Positions 47,105 through 57,045 of a DNA stretch of 64,000 nucleotides are shown piece after piece; within the stretch, counting starts at the first letter, position 1; the number at the start of each line of letters is the position of its first letter. The DNA lies in assembly GCA_020796225.1 (NCBI GenBank), contig CM036756.1, forward strand, positions 51,440,363 through 51,504,362. Direction: 5' to 3'. Source of the stretch: Arion vulgaris (taxonomy: Eukaryota; Mollusca; Gastropoda; Stylommatophora; Arionidae). A program made the position numbers and the translations under genes. The notes under the pieces were generated by a model. That model was not told the DNA's origin, ran no database searches, and was given only the letters and a program-made list of their open reading frames with translations.

Positions 47105-47890
47105 TGACTATTGGTTATTAGTTATTGGTTACTAAACTGACGTCACTGCACTCCGGGCAGATCCATAGGTGCTCAGTCTCCCCAACAGATATCGAAGACT
47201 ATGCATACTGCTGGTTCCTGTGGCTCGCTGATTAAACACACCTCTCAATCTGCCTCTCAGGCTTGAACAAAAGCTAACTCCAAACTGCCTAAATCGCTTG
47301 ATCAATTCAACATAAATTTTAGTGTCCTCATCCAACAGATAGTCGCGAAGAGACCAAAGAATGTCCCACTTATCCATCTCCAACTCCCCAACAATCGATG
47401 CTGTTGATGCAAGCCTGTCCGCTCTCTCGTTACCGTAAACACCCGCATGCCCAGGACAGTATATCCACGTAAGCCGCTGGAGGTTAGAAAATTCTATAGA
47501 CGACATCCACTCATACCGAAACCTGCCCTTCTGGATCTTGTGAAGCATCGACTGAGAGTCAGATACAACAACTGCCCCAGTAAATGAAGTCCTAGAGATC
47601 TAATGGAGGGTAGAAGTAACGGCCTCAACTTCCATCCTCATACTAGAAGTAGTTGTCCTGTATGCCCCACTTTGCTCTGCAACAATCCTACCATGAACAT
47701 TAGCCAAGAAACCCCAGCCGAACTTCTCACCACATTGAACCAACCCATCGGTATATATAACAACATCATCATCCCTTGCATTATTTTCTGCTGCTTAACT
47801 GCGAGATCAGCTTTCATGTTGCCCCAATCTCTACATTCTCTTCCAAGAGTAATGATAACGTTGACTAATGAGCATGTTTTTGATATAACA
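47105..47890 (-). pseudogene. LINE-B RNase H and C-terminus
   Basis: Minus-strand RNase H landmarks: DVVIYTDGLVQ (47750-47780), SSMRMEVEAVTSTLH then a stop, AVVVSDSQSMLHKI, YCPGHAGVYGNERADRLAST, then RGVFNQRATGTSSMHSLRYL and a degraded CPEC region near 47130-47160. The 3' tail is ggttattagttattgg on the plus strand. Truncated upstream of the RNase H. A different I-like family from LINE-A, with the same domain plan. Confidence 0.9.
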
Positions 47891-48020
47891 TCTCGGTTAT
47901 TTTTTTTCCTTTTCCTCTCTGTCACATAGGCGCGGGGCCCCAAAGCGCGGGACCCCAGAAGCACGGGGCCCGTGACATTTGCTACTTCTGCTACTAGGCT
48001 AATGTGGCGCTGCATACAGG

Positions 48021-48370
48021 TATAGCAGAAAAAGTAATGTTACCTCTGTAACAGACTTTCTCGAAGATGTGTGAGATGTTGAAAAATAGAGAACATTATG
48101 TTAGCCATATGGTTTAGAGACAAATACAGTTCTTTCTTGATAACTATCACTATTCTCAGTCTTTGCTTCCTTGTATGTAAAGTAGTTATTCTTCCTTTGA
48201 CAACTATATTCAAAATATAATTGTGACAGTTTGACAACACGAATGAACCATTCACATACAGTTTGCTATACATGTTCGACGCTTGCCTACAATTCGTTAC
48301 CCTGTTAGAAACCATGATACTAAACATTGTTTAATTCATTATTTATTTCTCAGTTTTGCAAAAAAAATCA
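48021..48370. other. no recognisable feature
   Basis: Host-side flank of the hAT element. No supported frame. Confidence 0.45.
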
Positions 48371-48526
48371 CAATCCTAAACATAGACAGTCATTCACAGG
48401 AGAGCGGTACAATCCTAAACATTGACAGTCATTCACAGGAGTGCGGTACAATCCAAAACATTGACAGTCATTCACAGGAGAGCGGTACAATCCTAAACAT
48501 TGACAGTCATTCACAGGAGAGTGGTA
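48371..48526. repeat. 39-bp repeat, four copies
   Basis: Unit of 39 bp containing gacagtcattcacaggag and cggtacaatcc. Length is a multiple of three, so a frame (SHSQESGTILNID) runs through it in a 133-codon open stretch at 48283-48684 that has no other support. Confidence 0.94.
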
Positions 48527-49253
48527 GACGGTTCAGTATGAAATCAATAAATAGTAGGGGAAAGGAGTATAGGAGAGGAGCGTATAAGGGATATCATCTC
48601 ACGGCGAGAGACAGTCACATCCTATTTAAGATGGCCTTAAGCCTATTTGGTTCCCTGTCTCTTATCCAGTTCACGTTTGGCTAGCAGCGTCTGTTTGTGT
48701 GCAGCAGCACTACCCTTCATCTTCATCTTTTCATTGACCAACTGTTTTGACTGGACGACTAGACTTCGTTGAGCAAATTAAGAACAGGAGACATCCTTAA
48801 ATAGTACACAGCTGCTGGCAAAGAAGACGCTGATCGATATATTCGGCAACAGCTTATGAGGTAGGTGCTGGTCTGGTGTGGTATCGGATCCAAGGAAGCA
48901 ACATAGACCACAGCTGGTAAGTGGCCAGAACCGTTTATAAGACGATGGCAAGCTACAAAACAAACAATGTCAAAACATTATGACAGCAAAACATGACAAA
49001 ACACAAATTCTTAGAACGATCTGAAGAAAAGTAAAAAAACATACACTCTTCCCCCTCCCCTCCCTTCCACGCTCGTCTGAATGGCTAGGGACACCTTAAA
49101 ACGGTAAGTAGGTTTCCACGCAAAAGCAGTCATAAACGCCATACCAGGCTCCCTGACTACACATGAATTCACAGCGGGCAAACGCAGTGAAACAGAAAAG
49201 AAAAGCATGCTTTAATTTACGAGATTAGACATCTTACACTTAAATAATGTAGG
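48527..49253. other. no recognisable gene
   Basis: No supported frame or repeat family. Confidence 0.45.
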
Positions 49254-49257
49254 TTAA

Positions 49258-51794
49258 GGCCGGAGACCCGCCCAGAACATGAGGTATCCGCTTTAAAAAT
49301 TCACAGAAAAAAAAACTAACAAACATGTTGTCATAAGATTTGGCCACATGTTGTATAAGCTAATGCTCTTGGTGATAAACACAGATTAGTCTGCACATTT
49401 AAATTATTGATTTAAAAAAAAAATATTATCATGAAGTTATGAAAAATAATTTAAAGCAAAACCCCCTTGCATCGTGCGGTGGATTTCACTAACATAAGAA
49501 GTGCTAAGAATACCAAACCAGCATATGATGTACATAACACCTATAATTATAGCGTGAACCTCCAAAAATGTATAACATAATCGGTTTTGTAAATATGACT
49601 CTTGCAATATGACCCTTCTAAATAGGAACAATTTTCAACTTAGAACAGCAATATCTCTGTTTATATACCACTTAGAAAAAAGTGGAGGTTCACGCTATAA
49701 AGGATAGTATTGGCTATATGTATTTCAAATTTGATCACTCTAGCTTTAAAATTGTAGCAAATATCACCGACACGATGAGTCACACGTCTGATTTTCGTGA
49801 ACGTTTTTTGTTTAAAAAAATGTTAAATCCCTACCTGATGAGAGCTCAGTATCCCCAGGACGATATGGCTGATCCTCTTTTTCTGTCTGTTCTTCATTTA
49901 CGACAAGGCGCCTTCGTCTCCTAGCTCTTTGTGCTTTAAAAGAAGCAACTTTCATCTGTATTTGGAATTTTTTAATGCGGAGAATGTCTTTTTCAGCACA
50001 CAATTTATTCATAAAATGTCCAGGTTGAATATCCCATTCCTGAAGAATATTTTTCAGGCTGTTGGCTCCATCATTAAAAATACACACAGCAATTGCAACA
50101 GCTGTATGAACAGTAGAGAGTCCTTGATATCTTATTTTGGGACAGTATTTCCATACAAGACTGTTCAGTGACTCATTACAATTCTGTGTGTATCCTTGCA
50201 GACATTTCCTCAGTAACTTTGTCTTGGTGAGGTCTTTGAAGATCGGTTTAACAGCCTCCATGACGGATACTGGGAGGTTTCCCTTGTGTACATAGTGGTT
50301 CACTATGCCATCTCTAACAGCTTGTTTGTATGGGCACCAGTCAATGCAGCAAAAGTTATGGACAGGTTTTTCATCAGTTGATGTTTTATGAAAAAACACT
50401 GCCCAAACCTCTGCTCGCATTTTGCGAAGGTTGTTTTTATTCGCTCTGATGGCATTCCCATAGTAGATCTGCAGCTTATCAATGATATCAGTTAGTCTGC
50501 CCTTACCACCTATGTTTTTACCATCAGATAATAACTTCCCTTTAGAAAATTTCTTAAGATTCTAGTCATCCAGGTACCATCACACGATACATCGATGTCG
50601 AGGAACATGTTGTCGCCCCCTTCTGCGCTTTCAAACTCTTGAACAGAAGCATTTCTCATACTAATAATTTGTGCTCTAGTAGCAGCATTCTCCAATCCTT
50701 TCAGTATAATATCTTTGCTACTGTGTCCTACTGGGGGTGGTAAATCCATTACGCCACAGAAAGTTGCAAGTCGGTATGACTGCAGCCAATACAGCGCATT
50801 GCAAAAGCTGCTTGTCTATTGATAAGATTTATCTTTGCATTTCCTACTGAGAGCTGACTACTTGAAGGGAAAGGTTTATGTTCATTGCAGTTTATATTTT
50901 TACAATGAAATAGAAAGTCACTGCCAAGTCCTTTCCTCTTTACTTCAATTAACTCTACAGCACTTTGACAAAATGCACATACCAATTTTTGAGCAATGTT
51001 CTGATTAAGAAGACCTATGTCAACAACTCTGTGCCCCTCAAGCAAACCAGTACCCTTCCTAACTTCCTTATCACTGGGAGTGTGGTGATTGTTTACATCT
51101 GTATCAGAACATGGCAAACATATCCACATCAGAATCATGTGTTAGGTTGCTAATGTCTAAAAGTTTCGGCTCTGATTGTGAAAAGGGCGCGGCATTTTGT
51201 TGCATTTCAATATCAAAACATTCAGTCTGCATCAATGTTGTCGAACTATGAACAATTTCTGACTCCGAAATGGACGTCGTAACATTATCGATAATTGCTA
51301 GGCACTGATTTAGTTCAGATGTATGTTGATTTCCATGAAATTTACGCTTCTTTAATAAGCATTTATTGAATTTTTTGTCGGAAGACATAACTATCACAAA
51401 TATTTCAAATATAATCACGTAATTCAACAAATTAACTTTCAGTTTCAAACACAATTATCTTGGTAGGTTAATTCACTGCCATGATGCTTATTCAAGGGAG
51501 ATTATTCAATTGGGTTAAAGGGACATCTCATTGTACAAGTTTTCTTTTGGGAGTATTCATTATTTGGTGAATAATTTGAAGGCTAGCTAAAGAGTATATT
51601 TTGGGACTAAAAATCAGTCATGTTTGGGAACACACCCACCTTCTTTGAACACCAATAACTTATAAACTATTAAAGATAAACACATAATTCAAAAAGAATA
51701 TCAAACTAGAAAGACTGATAAACATTAAAAGTACAATTTTTGTTTATAATTTGAGAATATCCATTTTCGATGAAATCTGGGTGGGGCTCCCGCC
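49258..51794 (-). mobile_element. TTAA-flanked DNA transposon (Kolobok- or Mutator-like)
   Basis: TTAA lies at 49254-49257 and 51795-51798. Inside, ends ggccggagacccgcccaga and (inverted) ggcgggagccccacccaga match at 15 of 19 positions. Total about 2.5 kb with a single minus-strand transposase gene. TTAA duplications are known for piggyBac and Kolobok. The protein is not piggyBac-like. It resembles the large animal family annotated as Mutator-like transposase domain proteins. A perfect 17-bp inverted repeat (tatagcgtgaacctcca) at 49546-49562 and 49682-49698 lies beyond the gene's 3' end. Confidence 0.82.
49812..51454 (-). pseudogene. transposase of the TTAA element, internally deleted
   Basis: Begins MSSDKKFNKCLLKKRKFHGN, the characteristic KRKFxGNQ start of this family. 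After a frameshift near 51120 it continues with GHRVVDIGLLNQNIAQKLVC, AFCQSAVELIEV (a Cys pair likely binding metal) and RCIGCSHTDLQ. After another shift at about 50755 it reads CGVMDLPPPVGHSS and FLDIDVSCDGTWMTR (catalytic Asp region). Then it jumps to GGKGRLTDIIDKLQIYYGNA, where about 140 residues of the core are missing, and ends KCLQGYTQNCNESLNSLVWK (conserved Asn/Glu block) and a basic tail RARRRRRLVV. The deletion between DGTW and GKGRLT removes part of the catalytic core, so it is dead. Confidence 0.85.
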
Positions 51795-51798
51795 TTAA

Positions 51799-52010
51799 AT
51801 TAATTTATGAAATTATATGCTTTACATTAGTTAACATACATTATATGCATTTAAAAGCATAACTAATACACAAAAACGGCCAGTTGATGAGTCATGTAAT
51901 TTCGTATAAATAAATCAGATATTCCTTATAGTCGAACGATTAAGGGTGTTAAACAACATCATGTATCAAAAACTGAAATAAGTTTAGTCACGTTAAACGT
52001 CATTGTAATT
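51799..52010. other. no recognisable feature
   Basis: AT-rich sequence. Confidence 0.4.
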
Positions 52011-52014
52011 GGGA

Positions 52015-52277
52015 AAGAACAGTAGGGGATGGCAAGGTTGTTAGACAGGGAAGACCAAGACGACGATGACAACACGACATTATAGACGAAATGAACGTGG
52101 TGCACAACAGCATCATAATCAAAAATCTTGCTCTGAGCATCCAGTCCTTCGAAACTAAATGCTACAGAAAAATCATACGAATACCATGGAAAGAAAAAAG
52201 AAAGAACACTGATGTTCTGAAAGAACTAAATGTTAAAAAGAATTGGCTGGTAAACAACATGCTATACAGAAAAAGTA
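52015..52277 (+). pseudogene. LINE-E, left part of a LINE interrupted by a Penelope-like element
   Basis: The first block reads GKVVRQGRPRRRWQHDIIDE (a C-terminal motif from an adjacent or rearranged copy). Then comes FETKCYRKIIRIPWKEKRKN, TDVLKELNVKKNWLVNNMLY then RKS, a post-RT block of an RTE/CR1-like LINE. The sequence continues in frame beyond the Penelope-like insertion at 56803 (RYFVTLKAHDGLQ). Confidence 0.82.
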
Positions 52278-52951
52278 TCGAAATAGGGGGAAGACTGCAG
52301 TAAAACTTGGTAAATAGTGAAACACGTACAAACAAAGTACTATAGTTTTACAAAATACATAAACAGTGACGATAAACAGCAACGTTTCGACCAACAAGGC
52401 CTTTATCAAGCAAACGAACAAACAGGAGTGACAAATTAAAATGAAACACAAATGGACGACCAAATACCAACGTAGCTAAGGAAAATCTGGAATAAAAACG
52501 AATAACGAAATAAATGTAACACAAAAACACACATAAAAACTAGAAATAGAACGGAAAAGAAACAATGAAACATCTAGTAAATATATAACTTGAATACATG
52601 CAACATATACCCATATAGATTATAAAGCATGGAAAGAGAAAGTACTAAGAAGCATAAGAATGTAATATATGCAACATATACCCATATAGATTACAAAGCA
52701 TGGAAGAGAAAGTACTAAGAAGCATAAGAATGTAATACGTTGAGCCCGCGTGGTCCAAGGTACCATACAAAGAAATCAACCGATTCTCCAGAGCAAATCG
52801 ACTACGATTATCAGAGGAACATGATCGGATGGCTGTGACCTGGACATCGCAAGCTCCTGAATGGCCAGTATCATTGAAATGGGTAGCTACAGGGTCACAG
52901 AGCATTGGCGTATATCGCGCAAGTGTTGGGCGAATCGGTCACTGAGTCTCC
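52278..52951 (-). mobile_element. truncated Penelope-like copy (C-terminus and pLTR)
   Basis: Holds the last part of the GIY-YIG region (CDPVATHFNDTGHSGACDVQ, RFALENRLISLYGTL) and a pLTR-like 3' region, including a 70-bp internal duplication at 52598-52737. The junction to the main copy at 52951/52952 joins gagtctcc to aaatatcgaaatagg. Confidence 0.85.
52382..52410 (-). other. hammerhead-like core in the Penelope pLTR
   Basis: The minus strand reads ttgataaaggcc, ttgtt, ggtcgaaacg: a CUGAUGA-like box, a 4-bp stem (GGCC/GGTC) with a loop, then GAAAC. Hammerhead ribozymes are known in pLTRs of Penelope-like elements. Here the first box reads UUGAUAA, so catalytic positions are changed. The same core recurs at 53061-53088 (minus) and 56695-56721 (plus). 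Confidence 0.4.
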
Positions 52952-53335
52952 AAATATCGAAATAGGGGAAGACTGCAGTAAAACTTGGTAAATAGTGAAA
53001 CACGTACAAACAAAGTACTATAGTTTTACAAAAAACAGAAACAGTGACGATAAACAGCAACGTTTCGACCAACAAGGCCTTTATCAAGCAAACGAACAAA
53101 CAGGAGTGACAAATTAAAATGAAACACAAATGGACGACCAAATACAACCGTATCTAAGGAAAAGCTGGAATAAAAACGAATAACGAAATAAATGTAACAC
53201 AAAAAACACACATAAAAACTAGAAATAGAACGGAAAAGAAACAATGAAACATCTAGTAAATATATAACTTGAATACATGCAACATATACCCATATAGAGT
53301 ACAAAGCATAAGAATGTAATACGTTGAGCCCGCGT

Positions 53336-54910
53336 GGTCGCAATGTACCATACAAAGAAATCAACCGATTCTCCAGAGCAAATCGACTACGATCATCAGA
53401 GGAACATGATCGGATGGCTGTGACCTGGACATCGCAAGCTCCTGAATGGCCAGTATCATTGAAATGGGTAGCTACAGGGTCACAGAGCATTGGCGTATAT
53501 CGCGCAAGTGTTGGGCGAATCGGTCACTGAGTCTCCTGCCGGTTTCCCCAATATAGGCCTTGTTGCACCGCTTGAAGATAATGGCATAGATAATATTACA
53601 GGACTCGCACGTGAAACTGTCTTCAACAACGAACGTGGCTTTTGGAAAGACACCGTGCGGGTCTGTATGACATAAGCACAAGTGTAGCAGCGCCGACGGC
53701 CACTGGATGGTGCCAAAATGACTCTGGATATTAGGCTTGAGGCGACTGTGAACCAACATATCCTTAAGGCTTCTGTCCCGTCTGTACGCCACCAAAGGAT
53801 AGTGTTGGAAGATTGAACGTGTCTCAGGATCAGACTGAAGAATGGAGAGATGACGGAATAAGACTTTCTTCACAAGGGAACTATGAGGGTGGAAAGTTAA
53901 GACAAGTTTCACCCTGTCAGAATTGGAAGTTCTATGCTGGTTAGAGAGCCTCCTGGCGAGAAATTTGCTGAACGCGCCGCATAGCGAAGCAAGCACCTTA
54001 TCCGGGTATAAGCGCTTACGAAAGAATCCAGCATCTCGTGAGCTCTATCGAGGAAATCGTCGTCCTCGCTACAGAGGCGACGAAGGCGCAAGTTTTGAGA
54101 GAATGGTAAAGAGTCCCGACAAGCCTGGGAATGGGAAGAGGTATAAAGAAGAAAACTATGTGCATCAGTAGGCTTGTAGTATACTGATGTAGTGATGGTG
54201 GATAGGATGATAGTGATAGTGATGTCAAGAAAGTTGAAACAAGAGGTAGAGATGTGAGATGTAAACCGAATAGCCGGATTGAAGACATTGATGAAATTAA
54301 TGAAGCGTGACAAATCGGCTTCAGGCATATCGGTAATGCCAATACAATCATCAATGTATCTATGATACACAGACGGAAGAGGGCCATCATAGGAATTCCA
54401 TACTAGGTGCTCAAGATGACCCATGAATAGACAAGCATAACTGGGTCCCATTTTAGTACCCATGGCGACCCCACTGATCTGCTCAAAGAACTGGTCATTG
54501 AACTGAAAGGAGTTGAGAGTTAGAACTAGTTCTGCAAGACGAAGGAGAGCCGAGGTGGAGACAAGTGGGTTAGTTCTCCTGTCGAGAAGAACTGGAGAGC
54601 TTGAAGTCCGTCGGAATGAGGTATGGAGGTGTACAATGAGCACACATCAAGGAGGAAGAGACGGTAAGTCCTGCCAGGCAACAACTCAATAGACGAAAAA
54701 ACAGACAAGGTGTGGTTCGTATCTTTCAAGAATGAAGGTAGTGTGGTGACTATAGGATTGAAGATACTATCAAGAAATTCGGAGATATGTTCCGTAGGAC
54801 AAGAGCAAGCAGAAACGATGGGCCTACCCGGATTGTTCAGTTTATGAATTTTGGGAGCATATAAAGGCTGGTTTTCCTAAACAGCTATCGATGACACAAA
54901 GTGATGATGC
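53336..54910 (-). pseudogene. Penelope-like reverse transcriptase and GIY-YIG endonuclease
   Basis: RT blocks on the minus strand: TYRLFLLDVCSLYTSIPHSD (catalytic Asp motif A, about 54640-54670), ISGVAMGTKMGPSYACLFMG (motif B), VYHRYIDDCIGIT (YIDD catalytic box, about 54340-54375) and FNFLDITITI. A frameshift near 54000 leads to the C-terminal part with VKLVLTFHPHSSLVKKVLFR, VAYRRDRSLKDMLVHSRLKP and the endonuclease NIIYAIIFKRCNKAYIGETG then RRLSDRFAQHLRDI (53530-53620), the YAI ... YIGETGR form of GIY-YIG. Both activities act in target-primed insertion at the nucleus. Frameshifts at several points make this copy defective. Confidence 0.92.
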
Positions 54911-55579
54911 GCCGGTAGGAAGGTCGTTAGAGGCAATTAAGTTCTTAATTACTGTACGGACTTTACCATTGTTAGATAGTGTGACATCAGAAGAACTAGT
55001 TTTATAGAATTGGGTGTCAAGTAATTGGTTGCCGCCTTCCTGAAGGTATAGTTCTTTGCTCCATACCACTATTGCACCGCCTTTATCGGCGGGTTTGATA
55101 ACAATGTCATCACGTCGACGGAGGTGTGATAGAGCACGAAACTCGGACGGAGACATGTTAGAATGCCCTAGGCGTTTGGGGTGGAGCAGTCAAATATCGT
55201 GTAAAGTATTCTTGATGTAGAGATCAAGAGCGTTGGAGACACCAGGGTTGGGTGTCCAATCATGTTGCAGTAGAATATTTAGCGAACATACTCGTGTCAT
55301 GACATTGGTCAGTGTCAACCTGGTTCCGAAAATTAAATTTCAGCCGTAAGCCACGGTGAAACGGTGCACATCTTGAAGAGTAGAGTAGTGGTCAATGGTG
55401 GGTCGGAGAGGAACAAACTTGAGACCCTTACTTAAAACACATCTCTCGCTGTCCGATAAGGGAAGGTCTGGAGGGATGCAAACCACCTGTGTGGGAGGAG
55501 AAGATCGTAGTGGACAATTGGAAGGAGTGGTAGAAGGTACAGGGCGAAGAAGGTTAAGTTTTTGTTGGTGATGGTGCAC
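54842..55579 (-). pseudogene. Penelope-like N-terminal region
   Basis: LSDSERCVLSKGLKFVPLRP (55420-55470), the conserved start of Penelope-like ORFs, then a degraded stretch with stops, then MSPSEFRALSHLRRRDDIVI and KPADKGGAIVVWSKELYLQE (55030-55156), the KPADKGGAIV motif that precedes the RT core. A frameshift near 54870 separates it from the YMLPKIHKL-type block. Confidence 0.88.
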
Positions 55580-55599
55580 ATAAATTTATGTAGTTGTCT

Positions 55600-56786
55600 G
55601 TATTTGTTTTTTTTTTTATTTTTATTTTTACCAGATTTTCCTTAGCTACGAAATGCTGGATTTCTTTCGTAAGCGCTTATACCCGGATAAGGTGCATGGT
55701 TCTGCTATGCGGCGCGTTCAAATTTCTCGCCAGGAGGCTCTCTCTAACCAGCATAGAACTTCCAATTCTGACAGGGTGAAACTTGTCTTAACTTTCCACC
55801 CTCATAGTTCCCTTGTGAAGAAAGTCTTATTCCGTCATCTCTCCATTCTTCAGTCTGATCCTGAGACACGTTCAATCTTCCAACACTTTCCTTTGGTGGC
55901 GTACAGACGGGACAGAAGCTTTAAGGATATGTTGGTTCACAGTCGCCTCAAGCCTAATATCCAGTCATTTTGGCACCATCCAGTGTGGCCGTCGGCGCTG
56001 CAACACTTGTGCTTATGTAATACAGACCCGCACGGTGACTTTTCCACAGGCCACGTTCGTTGTTGAAGACAGTTTCACGTGCGAGTCCGTAATATTATCT
56101 ATGCCATTATCTGCAAGCGGTGCAACAAGGCCTATATTGGGGAAACCGACAGGAGACTCAGTGACCGATTCGCCCAACACTTGCGCGATATACGCCAATG
56201 CTCTGTGACCCCCGTAGCTACCCATTTCAATGATACTGGCCATTCAGGAGCTTGCGATGTCAGGTCACAGCCATCCGATCATGTTCCTCTGATGATCGTA
56301 GTCGATTTGCTCTGGAGAATCGGTTGATTTCTTTGTATGGTACCTTGCGACCACGCAGGCTCAACGTATTACATTCTTATGCTTCTTAGTACTTTCTCTT
56401 CCCATGCTTTGTAATCTATATGGGTATATGTTGCATGTATTACATTCGTATGCTTCTTTGTACTTTCTCTTTCCATGCTTTATAATCTATATGGGTATAT
56501 GTTGCATGTATTCAAGTTATATATTTACTAGATGTTTCATTGTTTCTTTTCCGTTCTATTTCTAGTTTTTATGTTGCTTTTTGTGTTACATTTATTTCGT
56601 TATTCGTTTTTATTCCAGATTTTCCTTAGATACGTTGGTATTTGGTCGTCCATTTGTTTTTCATTTTAATTTGTCACTCCTGTTTGTTCGTTTGTTGATA
56701 AAGGCCTTGTTGGTCGAAACGTTGCTGTTTATCGTCACTGTTTATGTATTTTGTAAAACTATAGTACTTTGTTTGTACGTGTTTCA
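55600..56786 (+). mobile_element. inverted partial Penelope-like copy
   Basis: Begins with a pLTR-type stretch (accagattttccttagctac) joined directly to coding sequence MLDFFRKRLYPDKVHGSAMR, then SNSDRVKLVLTFHPHSSLVK, SIFQHFPLVAYRRDRSFKDM, a frameshifted GIY-YIG block (NIIYAIICKRCNKAYIGETD then RRLSDRFAQH) and the pLTR to 56786. It shares the 70-bp internal duplication (56385-56510) with the left partial copy but not with the main copy. Confidence 0.87.
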
Positions 56787-56802
56787 CTATACAGAAAAAG
56801 TA

Positions 56803-57015
56803 GATACTTTGTCACATTAAAGCTCACGATGGCCTGCAAAGAACAATATTAGAGGGCAAGACGCAGAGGCAGACCAAGAAGAAGATGGCTACAAGATATT
56901 AAAGAAACCATGAATATGACTGTTGGTGAAGTGGGTGAACTGGCTAGAGACAGAGTGAATTTCAGATGCGCTGCAAAGAGAGCAACATCCTATAAAGGAT
57001 ACGCACCTTGATGAT
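56803..57015 (+). pseudogene. LINE-E, right part of the interrupted LINE
   Basis: Continues the frame from 52277: RYFVTLKAHDGLQRTILEGK, then after a shift the C-terminus (KETMNMTVGEVGELARDRVN, FRCAAKRATSYKGYAP) and tga with a gatgatgat tail near 57010-57020. This is the typical end of an endonuclease-RT LINE. Confidence 0.86.
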
Positions 57016-57045
57016 GATGCATATTATTCCAAATCTACAACCATC

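Larger units (their letters stand above)
40950..48012 (-). mobile_element. hAT transposon (ZMYM1 type) with perfect 8-bp TSD
   Basis: catacagg lies at 40942-40949 and 48013-48020, directly outside matching ends: cagtgccggattattcc at 40950 and, inverted, cagcgccacattagcc ending at 48012. Subterminal ggggccc-rich stretches occur at both ends (40975-41000, 47935-47975). The transposase is on the minus strand in two parts (46078-47100 and 41150-42140). A nearly complete LINE-A, a LINE-B 3' fragment and a second LINE-B copy account for most of the interior. Confidence 0.93.
52278..56786. mobile_element. composite Penelope-like insertion with 16-bp TSD
   Basis: ctatacagaaaaagta lies at 52262-52277 and 56787-56802. 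Removing 52278-56802 restores the LINE frame (MLYRKSRYFVTLKAHDGLQ). The insertion has three parts: a minus-strand 3' fragment (52278-52951), a main minus-strand copy (52952 to about 55590) with RT and GIY-YIG endonuclease, and an inverted plus-strand 3' fragment (about 55600-56786). Tandem and inverted partial copies inside one TSD are typical of Penelope-like elements. Confidence 0.92.

Noticed and set aside
48283..48684. 133-codon gene with SHSQESGTILNID repeats
   Set aside because: Only a four-copy 39-bp repeat keeps it open. The flanking codons show no recognisable domain.
49258..51794. piggyBac transposon
   Set aside because: TTAA flanks fit, but the protein has none of the piggyBac DDD domain motifs and instead shows the KRKFxGNQ ... 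GKGRLT family pattern. The TIR start is also not CCC-type.
53472..53700. Stand-alone GIY-YIG homing endonuclease or host SLX1-like nuclease
   Set aside because: It is the C-terminal domain of a Penelope-like RT gene, and the same domain recurs in inverted orientation with the pLTR.
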